From the NCBI GenBank assembly GCA_029817715.1, contig JARUPY010000049.1, positions 186,001 to 250,000 of the forward strand: a DNA stretch of 64,000 nucleotides, in the 5' to 3' direction. A program made the position numbers and the translations under genes. Position 1 is the first letter of the stretch. Each line of letters starts with the position of its first letter. The notes under the pieces are model-generated. The model was not told the DNA's origin. It ran no database searches and worked only from the letters and a program-made list of their open reading frames with translations. Below are positions 10,119 through 20,158 of the stretch, one piece after another. This DNA comes from Melastoma dodecandrum (taxonomy: Eukaryota > Streptophyta > Magnoliopsida > Myrtales > Melastomataceae).

Positions 10119-12275
10119 ATGGATTTGCGTGCTTGTAATTACGAATCGTTGTTGGTCTTCTGCTTTTCGCTGCTGATCGTGCATTGCCATGGCTTGGCTC
10201 GTTATACATTTGTTGTAAGCAGTGCAGTCGGCTCATTGTTTTTTGGTGCGTTGATGCCACCGCGAATTTTCTTTTTTTCTTTTTCTTTCTGACGAGCGTC
10301 GTCACGTTGCGGATTCTCAGGTAGAAGAAACGCCGTACACGAGGCTATGCAGCACGAAGAACATCCTGACGGTGAACGGGCAGTTCCCCGGCCCTACTCT
10401 TTCTGTGCAAAAGGGCGAGACCATCATTGTCGACGTGTATAACAAGGCCGACTACAACATCACCATCCACTGGTAAATAGAAGTTCAGAAAACAAATACT
10501 TTATCAGTGTTCAAACGCCGCTGAATCTGGATTGCTGATGATTTTCATTTCGTGTTTCAGGCACGGAGTAAACCAGCCGCGAAACCCCTGGTCGGACGGT
10601 CCGGAATTCATAACCCAGTGTCCCATACACCCGGGCGGCAAGTTCACACAGAAGGTCATATTCACGACGGAGGAAGGGACCTTGTGGTGGCATGCGCACA
10701 GTGACTGGTCGAGGGCGACCGTGCACGGCGCTATCGTGATTCGCCCCAAGGAAGGTTCGAGCTACCCATTCCCGAAGCCGGACGAGGAAGTCCCCATCAT
10801 TCTAGGCAAGCTAACTAAACAGCCATATTACTATTTATTAAAACATGTAATTAACAACTAAAGCTTGGATTGATTTTATTTTGGACAGGGGAGTGGTGGA
10901 AAGCCCCCATAATGGAAGTCTACCACCAGATGCTTCAAACAGGAGCTGACCCAAACATTTCCGATGCTTATTTAATCAATGGACAACCCGGCGATTGCTA
11001 TGCATGCTCAAAACAAGGTCAAAATCCCTAAAAGAAACATATATAGCTATCTTTCTATATATATTATCTCGTTGATGTAAGGGCATTTTCGTCCTTTTAC
11101 ATATACATTTTCAATTTTATAGCATCGTATTCATATGCATCCCATTTTGATTGTTTATTATTTAAAAATGTTCTAACGTTACAATGTTGTTAACAGATAC
11201 TTTCAAGCTAAAGGTCGTGAAAGGAAAGACGTACATGCTCCGCCTTATCAACGCGGTCATGCAGGAGCTCATGTTCTTCTCCGTCGCTAACCACAGTCTC
11301 ACGGTCGTGGGGTCTGACGCTAGCTACACCAAGCCCCTCACGACGGATGTCATCACGATTTCCCCCGGGCAGACAATCGACGTCCTCCTGAAAGCCGACC
11401 AGGAGCCAAACCATTACTACATGGCTTCTCATGTCTATGCCAGTGCAGCTGGAATCCTTTACGACAACACCACAACGACTGCGATCGTTGAGTATGATGG
11501 AGATTACACCCCGAGTTCACCTCCCCTGTTGCCGTCATTGCCGTATTATAACGATACGTCCGCATCCTATGGCTTCACCAGTAGCTTGAGGAGCTTGGCG
11601 AGCAAGGAATACCCAGTCGATGTACCCATGGAGATCACAAATAAGTTTGTTTACGTAATCTCGATCAATTCATTGCCGTGTCCAGCCAACGAGACATGCC
11701 AGGGCCCATCTGGTGGCAAGCTGGCCGCAAGTGTGAACAATGTGAGCTTCGTGAGCCCCTCGATCGACATTCTTCAAGCGTACTACTACCAAATCAACGG
11801 GGTCTTTGGAAACAAGCTGCCTAGCTTCCCGCCGTACATCTTCAATTTCACCGGTGATAATTTACCGACGTATCTCAATACACCAAAAGTTGGGACCGAG
11901 GTGAAGGTCTTGAAGTTCAATTCAACCGTGGAGCTTGTATTCCAAGGGACAAACCTGCTTGCAGGTACTGAGCATCCCATGCACCTCCATGGATACAGCT
12001 TTTACGTGGTCGGTTCAGGATTCGGCAATTACAACCCTAAGAAGGACCCGCTGAACTACAACTTGGTCGATCCACCGCTCCAGAACACCATCGCCGTGCC
12101 AAAGAACGGGTGGACTGCCATCCGGTTTCGAGCAGACAACCCTGGGGTCTGGTTCATGCATTGTCACATAGAGCGCCACCTCAGTTGGGGCATGGACACC
12201 GTGTTTATCGTAAGAAACGGGAAGAGCCGGAGCTCGCAAATGTTGCCACCTCCTTTGGATATGCCGCCGTGTTGA
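10119..12275 (+). CDS. laccase LAC-A (multicopper oxidase, LAC14/15-like), intact
   Basis: A secreted laccase (phenol:O2 oxidoreductase) of the apoplast. Five exons: 10119-10214, 10321-10472, 10561-10805, 10889-11017 and 11197-12275, joining to 1701 nt, 566 residues. The N-terminal 27 residues form a signal peptide ending near HGLA. Copper motifs: HWHG at 82-85, WWHAHS with H127 and H129, HPMHLH at 467-472, and [12 protein letters not shown] with H529, C530, H531, H535 and axial M540. The Met at Cys+10 instead of Leu suggests a lower redox potential (family knowledge). Intron 3 starts with GC, not GT (CTAG/GCAAGC at 10805/10806), a recognised minor donor. Exon 5 is continuous where LAC-C to F have two more introns. 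An AATAAA signal is at 12374-12379. A LAC15-like oxidation role is possible; the exact subclade was not computed. Confidence 0.93.
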
Positions 12276-13582
12276 GGGGCCACTCATGCACAACTTTCAC
12301 ATGCTCCACGACCCGAAGACATCTTCTTCAGAGATTTCGTTTGATTGCTTGGTTTTATTCATTCAATGGGGACAATAAACAAAACCGTCTTATGTTAATT
12401 GCATAACTGCGCTTGTACTATCAGTAAATCAAATAAAATTTGTTGTTGCAATAATAAAATAACAAGCGATACGTGGAATTCATTTCAATTCTTCAGCAAC
12501 ATGCAAAATACAAATACTTTTCATGACCTTATGATGAGACAAATAGTAGCCTTCTGGCTGATTATAATAAATCATTGTATGTTTGAATTTTTTGGGAAAG
12601 CTGGCCAGCATAAACATTTTCTTCCCTTATACAGCACTTTAAATCTAGAGAATCTGAAATGACGATGATACACTAGAGATGTTAAGTCATATCTCTTAGA
12701 AAATCTTATTGTACGATGCCTAAAAAGCTTATAAAGCTGTAAATATTCTTCAAGCTTTTACCTTTCTTCAAGTGGTCATGATGGTCCAAGGTTCACGTGG
12801 TCTTGTGCTTATGGATTGTCCTCCTAGACCGTTTTCTTTCGGGATGTAAGAATGGTGGATGATCTCACCATAAAGATTTGAACTAGATAGGTGCTTGGTG
12901 TCAGCTTGCTTGCACTTCATCTTCTATATAGAAAGTAAATAAAATTCATCTTCTTGAAATAATTTTGGATCGTAGGACATCCATGGTTGCTTTTCCCTCT
13001 TGGACAGGTGCGAGTGCTATCATTGATGGAATTGATTCATTAAAATGAGGATTTATATTTGGTCATTTTCATACCTCTGATTGCGTGTGTCAAACCATAC
13101 ATACCATGTAGGGAGATGGGGGCAAAACCATGATAACATGTTTAGGAAATGGTTTGAACTTCGGATATATCATCTTCATTAGAAAAATGAACGGATGACT
13201 CTGGTGTCAGCTCTCTGTCTGTCGTATAAACCAAACGATTCGGATTTACTTATATAGATGTTACCAATGTATAGTCCCATCTGAATCCAAATGATATACA
13301 CCAAACCCACAAACTCTTTCCGTGCCCGATTGGGCCCTAGAAAACTAACATACCCAAGAGAAAGAGTTTATTGTATGCATTTGTAAATTTTAAATAATCA
13401 TCATATTTTTATATTATATACGATATAAAATCAGTTGACAGAGATTATAGCCATTCGATCCGGCCCAAGAAAAATCTGTAATGAATAACGATGAAGAGAA
13501 TTTACATCCGTCATTTCGAAAGCAACTTCCTTGCTCGTTTCCTTATTCACTTCCCATCGAAAGGCACTTCCCCTGACATAAG
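12276..13582. other. LAC-A 3' region and intergenic DNA
   Basis: The first about 110 bases are the 3' untranslated region of LAC-A with its AATAAA. The remainder is AT-rich, with no open frame of note, no tRNA-like structure noticed and no clear repeat. Confidence 0.4.
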
Positions 13583-13800
13583 ATGACGTCGTGTCCGTTC
13601 CTCGTCCTCGCCATTCTCCTCGGCGGCAATGCCGTCCCCTCGTGTAGCATTTGGCGGAGCCGTGCGCGGCTATGACTTTGTCTTTGGCACCAAATTCGTG
13701 TCCCGTTTCAGCCGAGCATGTTTGTGCTTGGCGTGGAGTTAAGGTCTTGTCGTCCTGCGGTTGCGGAAAAGGTAAACGAGTCTAACATAAACGTCCCTAC
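13583..13800 (+). pseudogene. laccase relic: exon 1, intron 1 and start of exon 2 only
   Basis: The sequence from ATG at 13583 follows LAC-C exon 1 closely: the context ACATAA(GTG)AGATGACGT is shared just before and across the start codon, and a hydrophobic signal peptide follows (FLVLAILLGG). After a frameshift comes GAVRGYDFV, equivalent to the YYYDFI that ends exon 1 in the other copies. A remnant intron then shares GTTAAGGTCTTGT-like sequence with LAC-C intron 1, ending at AG before GTAAACGAGTCTAAC, which reads V-N-E-S-N like the V-K-E-S-N of LAC-C exon 2. No later laccase exons follow before LAC-B. This is a truncated ancient tandem copy, related to the C-F group and not to its neighbours A and B. 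Confidence 0.65.
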
Positions 13801-14203
13801 GAGCCGATAATGACGACTTTAATTGTTAATATGGTGATGATAAGTTTATGAGTATGAAGACAATCATTACTCGACAATCCAGGCCAACTCAATATTTTAC
13901 CACCTCAACATGTTTCTGAAAGTTTATTAACTGAGATGATCTCACTATCACACCACACAATAAAATATTTTATTTCGATATGATTGTTTAACTGAAATAA
14001 TAATATGGGGAAATATTTTTTTTTTTTGTCGATAACAGTTTTGTTACATTGCCGGACACGTCTGCCCACAGAATCCACGAAATACGCGTTTTAGCTCCTT
14101 GAACATTACGTCAACCCTAAAACTTATATATATACCTGTAAATATGTCCAGTAAATTTGCCATACAATTACTCTTTCTTAGGCTAAGTTTCTCGTTGTCG
14201 AAG
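13801..14203. other. intergenic and promoter region of LAC-B
   Basis: About 400 bases, AT-rich. A TATATATATA stretch near 14125-14134 lies about 70 bases before the LAC-B start codon and is the probable TATA box. Nothing else is recognisable. Confidence 0.4.
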
Positions 14204-15208
14204 ATGTCTTCTCGTCCTCATGACATGCCGTTGTTGGTCATCGTCTTCCTGTCGTCGATCACATTTTCCCGTGGCTTGGCTCGTTATACATTCGTCGTGA
14301 GTAGTAATCTCAATTCTTTACATGTTAATGTTAACATGGACGTGTTAAGAATTTGTTCTTCGTTATCATTCCATGTTGGGTGATGTCACCAAGAAATGTG
14401 TCATGGTGATGCGGATTTTCGCAGGTGGAAGAAACTCCCTACACGAGGCTTTGCAGCACAAAGAACATCCTGACGGTGAACGGAAAATCCCCTGGGCCGA
14501 CCCTTTACGTGCGCAAGGGTGAGACCATCATCGTCGATGTTTATAACAAGGCCGGCTACAACATTACCATCCACTGGTAAACCAATACACCGAGTTTTTC
14601 TTGCATTTAACTAAGCCGCATCCGGATTCTTGTAATCGTTCAGGTTTGATTTCGTTTCAGGCATGGAGTAAACCAGCCACGAAACCCCTGGTCAGACGGT
14701 CCGGAATTCATAACCCAGTGTCCCATACGCCCGGGGGGCAAGTTCACACAGAAGGTCATATTCACGGCAGAGGAAGGGACCTTGTGGTGGCACGCACACA
14801 GTGACTGGTTGAGGGCGACTGTGCACGGCGCTATCGTGATTCACCCCAAGGAAGGCTCGACCTACCCATTCCCGAAGCCGGACGAGGAAGTCCCCATAAT
14901 TCTAGGAAGGCTAACCAAACAGTCATTACTATTTATTAATACATGTAATTAACAACTAAAGTGTGGAATGATTTTATTTTGGACAGGAGAGTGGTGGAAA
15001 GCCCCCATAATGGAAGTCTACCACCAGATGCTTCAAACAGGAGGTGGCCCAAATATTTCGAATGCTTATTTAATCAACGGGCAGCCCGGTGATCTCTATG
15101 CATGCTCAAAACAAGGTCCAAAATTCTAATGTTATTGTTCTTGGTCGACTGAACTTTAGCAGAATAGTTTCTGAATTTCATGAAGCTAATTTTTTAGAAT
15201 GTTTGGTC

Positions 15209-15213
15209 ATAAC
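15209..15213. repeat. left target-site duplication of the copia element
   Basis: ATAAC directly before the left LTR; the identical pentamer follows the right LTR at 19065-19069. Five bases is the usual duplication for Ty1/copia integrases and defines the insertion point in LAC-B intron 4. Confidence 0.85.
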
Positions 15214-15629
15214 TGTTGGATCTCGACTTAGCGTTGAACAAGGCGAACGCTAGTCTTTGAGCGGACTTCGAACTCCTAAGCTCGGAAGAAGAGGAAGTGA
15301 AACACTATCACTTGAAGCCAACTACTTCAAATACTTGGATTCTTGGATGATTAAATTACAAATGAGGACCCTTCCCTATATATACTAGTTGGCCTCCTAA
15401 ATCTATGGCTAAGATTATTCCACATGCACGATTATGATTGATCCTCTAGAATTTTCTAAAAGCTTCTCCAAGTTTCTAATATGTTTTAGAGTATTCTAAA
15501 TTTATCCAGAAACTTACCAGAGTATTCTAGAACTTTCTAGTACCTTCTAGAACCTTTGAACTTACCGGATTATTCTATAACTTTCTAGTACCTTCTAGAA
15601 CCTTTGAAAGTAGTTGTTGATCTTTAACA
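15214..15629 (-). repeat. 3' LTR of the copia element (416 bp)
   Basis: Starts TGTTGG and ends TTTAACA. It matches the right LTR (423 bp) with nine substitutions and one 7-base indel by my hand alignment, about 2% divergence. The element is on the minus strand, so this left copy is the 3' LTR. Just inside, at about 15630-15640, the minus strand has a G-rich polypurine tract (GAGGGGGAG). It contains TTCTAGAACTTTC at 15525-15537, a perfect TTCnnGAAnnTTC heat-shock-element pattern; a second copy in this LTR is mutated (TTCTATAAC). Confidence 0.9.
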
Positions 15630-15643
15630 CTCCCCCTCAACGA

Positions 15644-18442
15644 CTACTTTCTCTTTTTATCATACCGAGTTGTACTCGAAATTCCTCGGGCGACGAGACG
15701 AGCCTTGTATCTCTCATCTGAACCATCTGTGCGAGTATTCACCTTATAGAGCCACTTGCAGAGTGTGGGTCTTACCTTGCTAGGTTTTGGAACCAAATCC
15801 CAAGTTTGATTCTTCTCTAATGCTTTAATCTCTTCTCTCATCGCTTCTTGGCATACCTTGTCCTTCGACGCTTCTTTAAAGGTCGATGGCTCTTGTGGAT
15901 TGACATCTTCAGCAAGAGCTGCATCTATGTATCTTGCTGGAGGTCTTCGTTGCCTTGTGGACCTCCTCAGTGGTGTTATCCCGTCACCTGTTTCTTCACC
16001 CGCTGCATTCTCTTGAGAGGACCTCTGGTACACTCCAGTTTGCCAAGGTCTCTCTTCTTCTGTGTCATTATTCCCTGTTATAGTGGGCCCTTCATCAGTC
16101 TCCTCAATGGTTGGTTTTAGGGTTATTTGCTCCCCCTGTTTCAATTGAGCTTCTTCTTCTGGTTCCTTTGAAGGCAGCCACCAGGAAGTTGCTTCATCAA
16201 AGACGACGTTCCTTGATACAATGCACTTGTTAGTCATAGGATCGCAGCATCTCCATCCTTTTCTCTCTGTGTTGTATCCTAGGAAGATGCACTTCGTCGC
16301 CTTCTTATTGAACTTGCTTCATAGGTGGTTAGGGATTAACACATAACAGACACACCCGAAAACTTGAAAGTAGCTCACCATGGGCTTCATCTTCCTTAGT
16401 AGTTCGAAGGGTGACTTGAAATCTAGGTGAGCTTGGGGTAGCATATTTGCAATATCAGCAACCGTCTTCATACACTCCGCCCAATATCTTTCTAGGACAT
16501 TTCTGGCGTTCAACATGCTTCAGCATACTTCTGCAAGATGAATATTCTTTCTTTCTGTCACACCGTTCTGCTGTGGCGTGTGGGGACAAGTCCATTGTCG
16601 TCTTATGTTGTTCGCCCTCAGGTATTCTATAAACTCCCGAGAGGTATATTCTCCCCCGTTGTCAGTACGTAGGTACTTCACATTCGTCTGCAAATCGCTC
16701 TCTGCCTTGATCTTGAACTCTATGAATTTTTGTAGGGCTTCTGACTTGTCTTTCATGAAGTATACCCAGACATACCTTGAGTAGTCGTCGATGAAGGTTA
16801 CCATGTATCTGTAGCCTCCTATTGATGGATGCTTCACTGGGCCGAACACGTCGGAGTGAATCAGCTGCAGTGGTTCTTTGGCCCTATACTTGTAGTCTTC
16901 GTACGGCAACTGGTGTGCTTTACCGTACTGGCAGCCTGAGCAGACGTTGTCAACGTTTACTTCTAGCCGCGGAAGACCTTTCAGCATCTCCTTACTCATC
17001 ATTACCTTTAGCTTGTGGTATCCGACATGCCCAAGTCTTTCGTGCCAGAGATCAGCTATCTCGTTCTTCTTCACTTTATCTACGTATGCAGATTCTGCAG
17101 ACATGACGTAGATAGAGTTGACCTTCCGTCCTTCCATGAACGGTGTCCCTGAAAATTTCAACTCACGGTAGACCTTCACATCTTCTGGTCCAAACACCAC
17201 GAAATTGCCACAGGCTGTCAGTTGGGCTACTGATAAAAGGTTCTTCTTTATAGCAGGGACATGGTAAACTCCTTGTAGTTGCACCTTGTTGGCACTGTCA
17301 TCGGCGGCTATAACAGTCTTCCTGACATGAGCAATGGGTAGTCTAGAGTTGTTGGCGGTGACGACAACTCGTTGGCCTTTATATTCTGACAACTCCTGCA
17401 GCTTCTCCTCGTCACCTGTCATATGGTTGGAGCACCCCGAGTCAAATATCCAGTTCTCTGCATAGTTCATAGAGTTATCGTGAACTACTGCAAGAGCCTG
17501 GTCTTCCAACAACTGCTCTTCTTCCATCACGGCGAGAGATGCTTCAAGGTTCCACCCTTCTTCAGATTTGTCTCCGTCTTGATTGCTTGATGTGGCAGCA
17601 TTTCCTTCTACATTCTTCTTCTTGAACCAGCAGTCTCGGGCGTAATGCCCCTTCTTACCACAGTTGAAGCATTCTGCATCCTTCCGCTGAGCCGGTTTGC
17701 CTACTCTCTTCTGTTGTTGTAGTCTATTCGGTTGCTGCTCACGTCGCTCACTTCTACTGCCTTGTGGGAATCTTCTCTCCTCACTCCTTTTATTCTTAGT
17801 ATAGCTTCTTCCCCTATTACTATATAACGCCTCATCTTCATTTTTTAAGGTTATGCCTGCCAATTGTTTTGCTAGCGTCTCCTGATTAGCTAGCAAATTT
17901 TCCAGGTCTTCTAGCGATGGCGGCGTGGGCCATCCTTGCACCGCCGCAATAAATCCCCTATATTCTGGCCTTAAGCCATGGATAATAATCCTCCTCATCC
18001 TATCATCGCTAATCCTGGATCCTGGGTCTAACTCTGATATCTCCCGGCAAATAGACTTTACTTTTGTAAAGAATTGGTTAATTCCTAAATCTCCTTGTCT
18101 AACTGCCAGCAAGTCATTCTCTAGCAACTGTAGTCTCATATCATTCTTCTTAGAGAACCTAGTCGCTAGTATATCCCAGGCATCTTTTGGAGTAGTGGCG
18201 TACCTTATATGCTCAAGCATTTCCTCCTCTATAGTAGTCTTTATGGCGAACATGGCCTTCCCTGCCTTAATTCGCCATTTCCTCAAAGCGACAGCATCTT
18301 CCTCCGGTGGGGTTGTCTCACTTTCGCCAATAATCTCCCAAAGATCTTGGCCTTGAAGATAGGACTCCATGCACGTCTTCCACGTGCTATAATTCTGGTT
18401 GTTTAATTTCTTCAGCATGCCGACAGTGTTGAATTCCGCCAT
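15644..18442 (-). CDS. copia Gag-protease-integrase reading frame, interrupted by two stops
   Basis: One reading frame from Met at 18442 to the stop at 15644, broken by TGA codons at 16520-16522 and 16319-16321. Both look like Arg codons mutated to TGA (AEVC-stop-SMLNARN and PNHL-stop-SKFNKK). Order of domains: Gag of the UBN2 type (KLNNQNYSTWK near residue 13); a zinc knuckle CFNCGKKGHYARDC; aspartic protease with DSGCSNHMTG; the GAG-pre-integrase region (LWHERLGHVGYHKL, CSGCQYGK); the integrase core with HSDVFGP, FIDDYSRYVWVYF and RTDNGGEY; the integrase C-terminal region with GCVCYVLIPNH; and the start of the RT-linker (RRSTRQRRPPARY, EEIKALEKNQTWDLV, YKARLVARG). The polymerase part is deleted. 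Confidence 0.9.
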
Positions 18443-18626
18443 ACCGATCTCGACTTCTGGAAGCGTAGCCTGGTCCCCGACCTATGCCCGACGCAATCCC
18501 GGATTGCAGCTTCCTCGGTAGAACTTCGGCGGTATTTTGGCAGAACCTCTGCTATACGTCTGCAGAACCTCCGCTGGACTTCGGCAGAACCTTTGCCGGA
18601 CTTCGGCACCTGGACCCCAACCGCCT

Positions 18627-18639
18627 GGCTCTGATACCA
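18627..18639 (-). other. primer-binding site of the copia element (initiator-Met tRNA)
   Basis: On the minus strand the bases following the 5' LTR read (T)TTGGTATCAGAGCC. TGGTATCAGAGCC is the standard PBS complementary to the 3' end of plant initiator methionine tRNA, used by most copia elements. Confidence 0.9.
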
Positions 18640-18641
18640 AA

Positions 18642-19064
18642 TGTTGGATCTCGACTTAGCGTTGAACAAGGCGAACGCTAGTCTTTGAGCAGACTTCGAA
18701 CTCCTAAGCTCGGAAGAAGAGGAAGTGAAACACTATCACTTGAAGCCAACACTCCACTACTTCAAATACTTGGATTCTTGGATGATTGAATTACAAATGA
18801 GGACCCTTCCCTATTTATACTAGTTGGCCTCCTAAATCTATGGCTAAGATTATTCCACATGTACGGTTAGGATTGATCCTCTAGAATTTTCTAAAAGCTT
18901 CTCCAAGTTTCTAATATGTTCTAGAGTATTCTAAATTTATCCAGAAACTTACCAGAGTATTCTAGAACTTTCTAGTACCTTCGAGAACCTTTGAACTTAC
19001 CGGATTATTCTAGAACTTTCTAGTACCTTCTAGAACCTTTGAAAGTAGTTGTTGATCTTTAACA
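18642..19064 (-). repeat. 5' LTR of the copia element (423 bp)
   Basis: The right-hand LTR, 5' in the element's own orientation. It carries two perfect TTCnnGAAnnTTC trimers (18960-18972 and 19008-19020) and several further TTCTAGAA dimers in a tract rich in TTCTAGAAC/TTTCTAGTACC repeats. It is followed by the ATAAC duplication at 19065-19069. Confidence 0.9.
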
Positions 19065-20158
19065 ATAACTATGTTCATTACAAAGGTTTAATGTTATATG
19101 GATGATTACAGATACTTTCAAGCTAAAGGTGGAGAAAGGCAAGACGTACATGCTCCGCCTGATCAATGCAGTCATGCAGGAGCTCATGTTCTTCTCCGTC
19201 GCAAACCACAGCCTCACGGTCGTTGCTTCTGACGCTAGCTACACCAAGCCCCTTATGAGGGATGTCATCACGATTTCCCCCGGGCAGACAATCGACGTCG
19301 TCCTTAAGGCCAACCAGGAGCCTGGTAATTACTACATGGCTTCTCATGCCTATGCCAGTGCCGCTGGAGTCCTTTATGACAACACCACGACTACCGCGAT
19401 CGTTGTGTATGCCGGGGATTACAGCCCAATCTTGCCTCCCCTGCTGCCGCTGTTACCGTGTTTTAATGATACAGCCGCATCCGTCAGCTTCGCGGGTAGC
19501 TTGAGAAGCTTGGCGAGCAAGGAGTACCCGGTCAATGTACCAAAGGACATCACTGATAAGCTCATCTTTGTCATCTCGATGAAGTTTTCACCGTGTCCAG
19601 CGAATCGGACATGCCAAGGCCCATTCGGTTATCGGCTGTCTGCAAGCATCAACAATGTGAGCTTTGTGAGGCCTTCGATTGACGTACTTCAAGCATACTA
19701 TTACCATATTAACAGGGTCTTCGGGGACAATCAGGGGCGATAATTCCCTCTTCTATCCCTACAATCCGAAGAATGGGACGAAGGTGAAGGTCTTGAAGTT
19801 TAACTCTACCGTGGAAATCGTATTCCAAGGGACAAACTTGCTCTCGAGAACGGATCATCCCATACACCTCCACGGGTACAGCTTTTATGTGGTCGGTTCT
19901 TGATTTGGCAACTATGACCCCAAGAAGGACCCTCTGGGCTACAACTTGGTAGATCCGCCACTCCAGAACACCATCGCCGTGCCAAAGAACGGGTGGACTG
20001 CCATTCGATTCCGAGCAGACAATCCAGGGGTTTGGTTCATGCACTGCCATATTGAGAGCCACCAAAGTTGGGGAATGGGCACCACCCTCATTGTCAGAGA
20101 TGGGAAGCTCCCCAGCTCGCGAATGTTGCCGCCTCCGCTGGATATGCCTCCATGTTAA

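Larger units (their letters stand above)
15214..19064 (-). mobile_element. Ty1/copia LTR retrotransposon lacking RT and RNase H
   Basis: A 3851-bp element on the minus strand: 5' LTR 18642-19064, PBS 18627-18639 (TGGTATCAGAGCC on the minus strand, matching the initiator-Met tRNA 3' end), coding region 18442-15644, polypurine tract, and 3' LTR 15214-15629, with ATAAC duplications on both sides. The coding region stops just before reverse transcriptase: after YKARLVARG the sequence passes straight into the 3' untranslated tract. The element therefore lacks RT and RNase H and is about 1 kb or more shorter than full-length relatives. With two nonsense codons as well it is non-autonomous. Low LTR divergence indicates a relatively young insertion, after LAC-B arose. 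Confidence 0.93.
14204..20158 (+). pseudogene. laccase LAC-B, pseudogene split by a copia retrotransposon
   Basis: Close sister of LAC-A with the same exon plan: exons 14204-14296, 14425-14576, 14661-14905, 14987-15115 and 19112-20158. It is broken several ways. The donor of intron 3 reads CTAG/GAAGGC, so it is neither GT nor GC. Intron 4 carries a 3.85-kb copia element. In exon 5 a deletion with a frameshift near 19725-19745 removes the segment equivalent to [17 protein letters not shown] and ends the frame at 19743. Further on a TGA replaces Gly in the [19 protein letters not shown] (stop near 19902). Copper motifs are otherwise still legible: HWHG, WWHAHS, HPIHLH and [12 protein letters not shown]. 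No functional enzyme can be made. The preserved motifs show that inactivation is not ancient. Confidence 0.92.
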
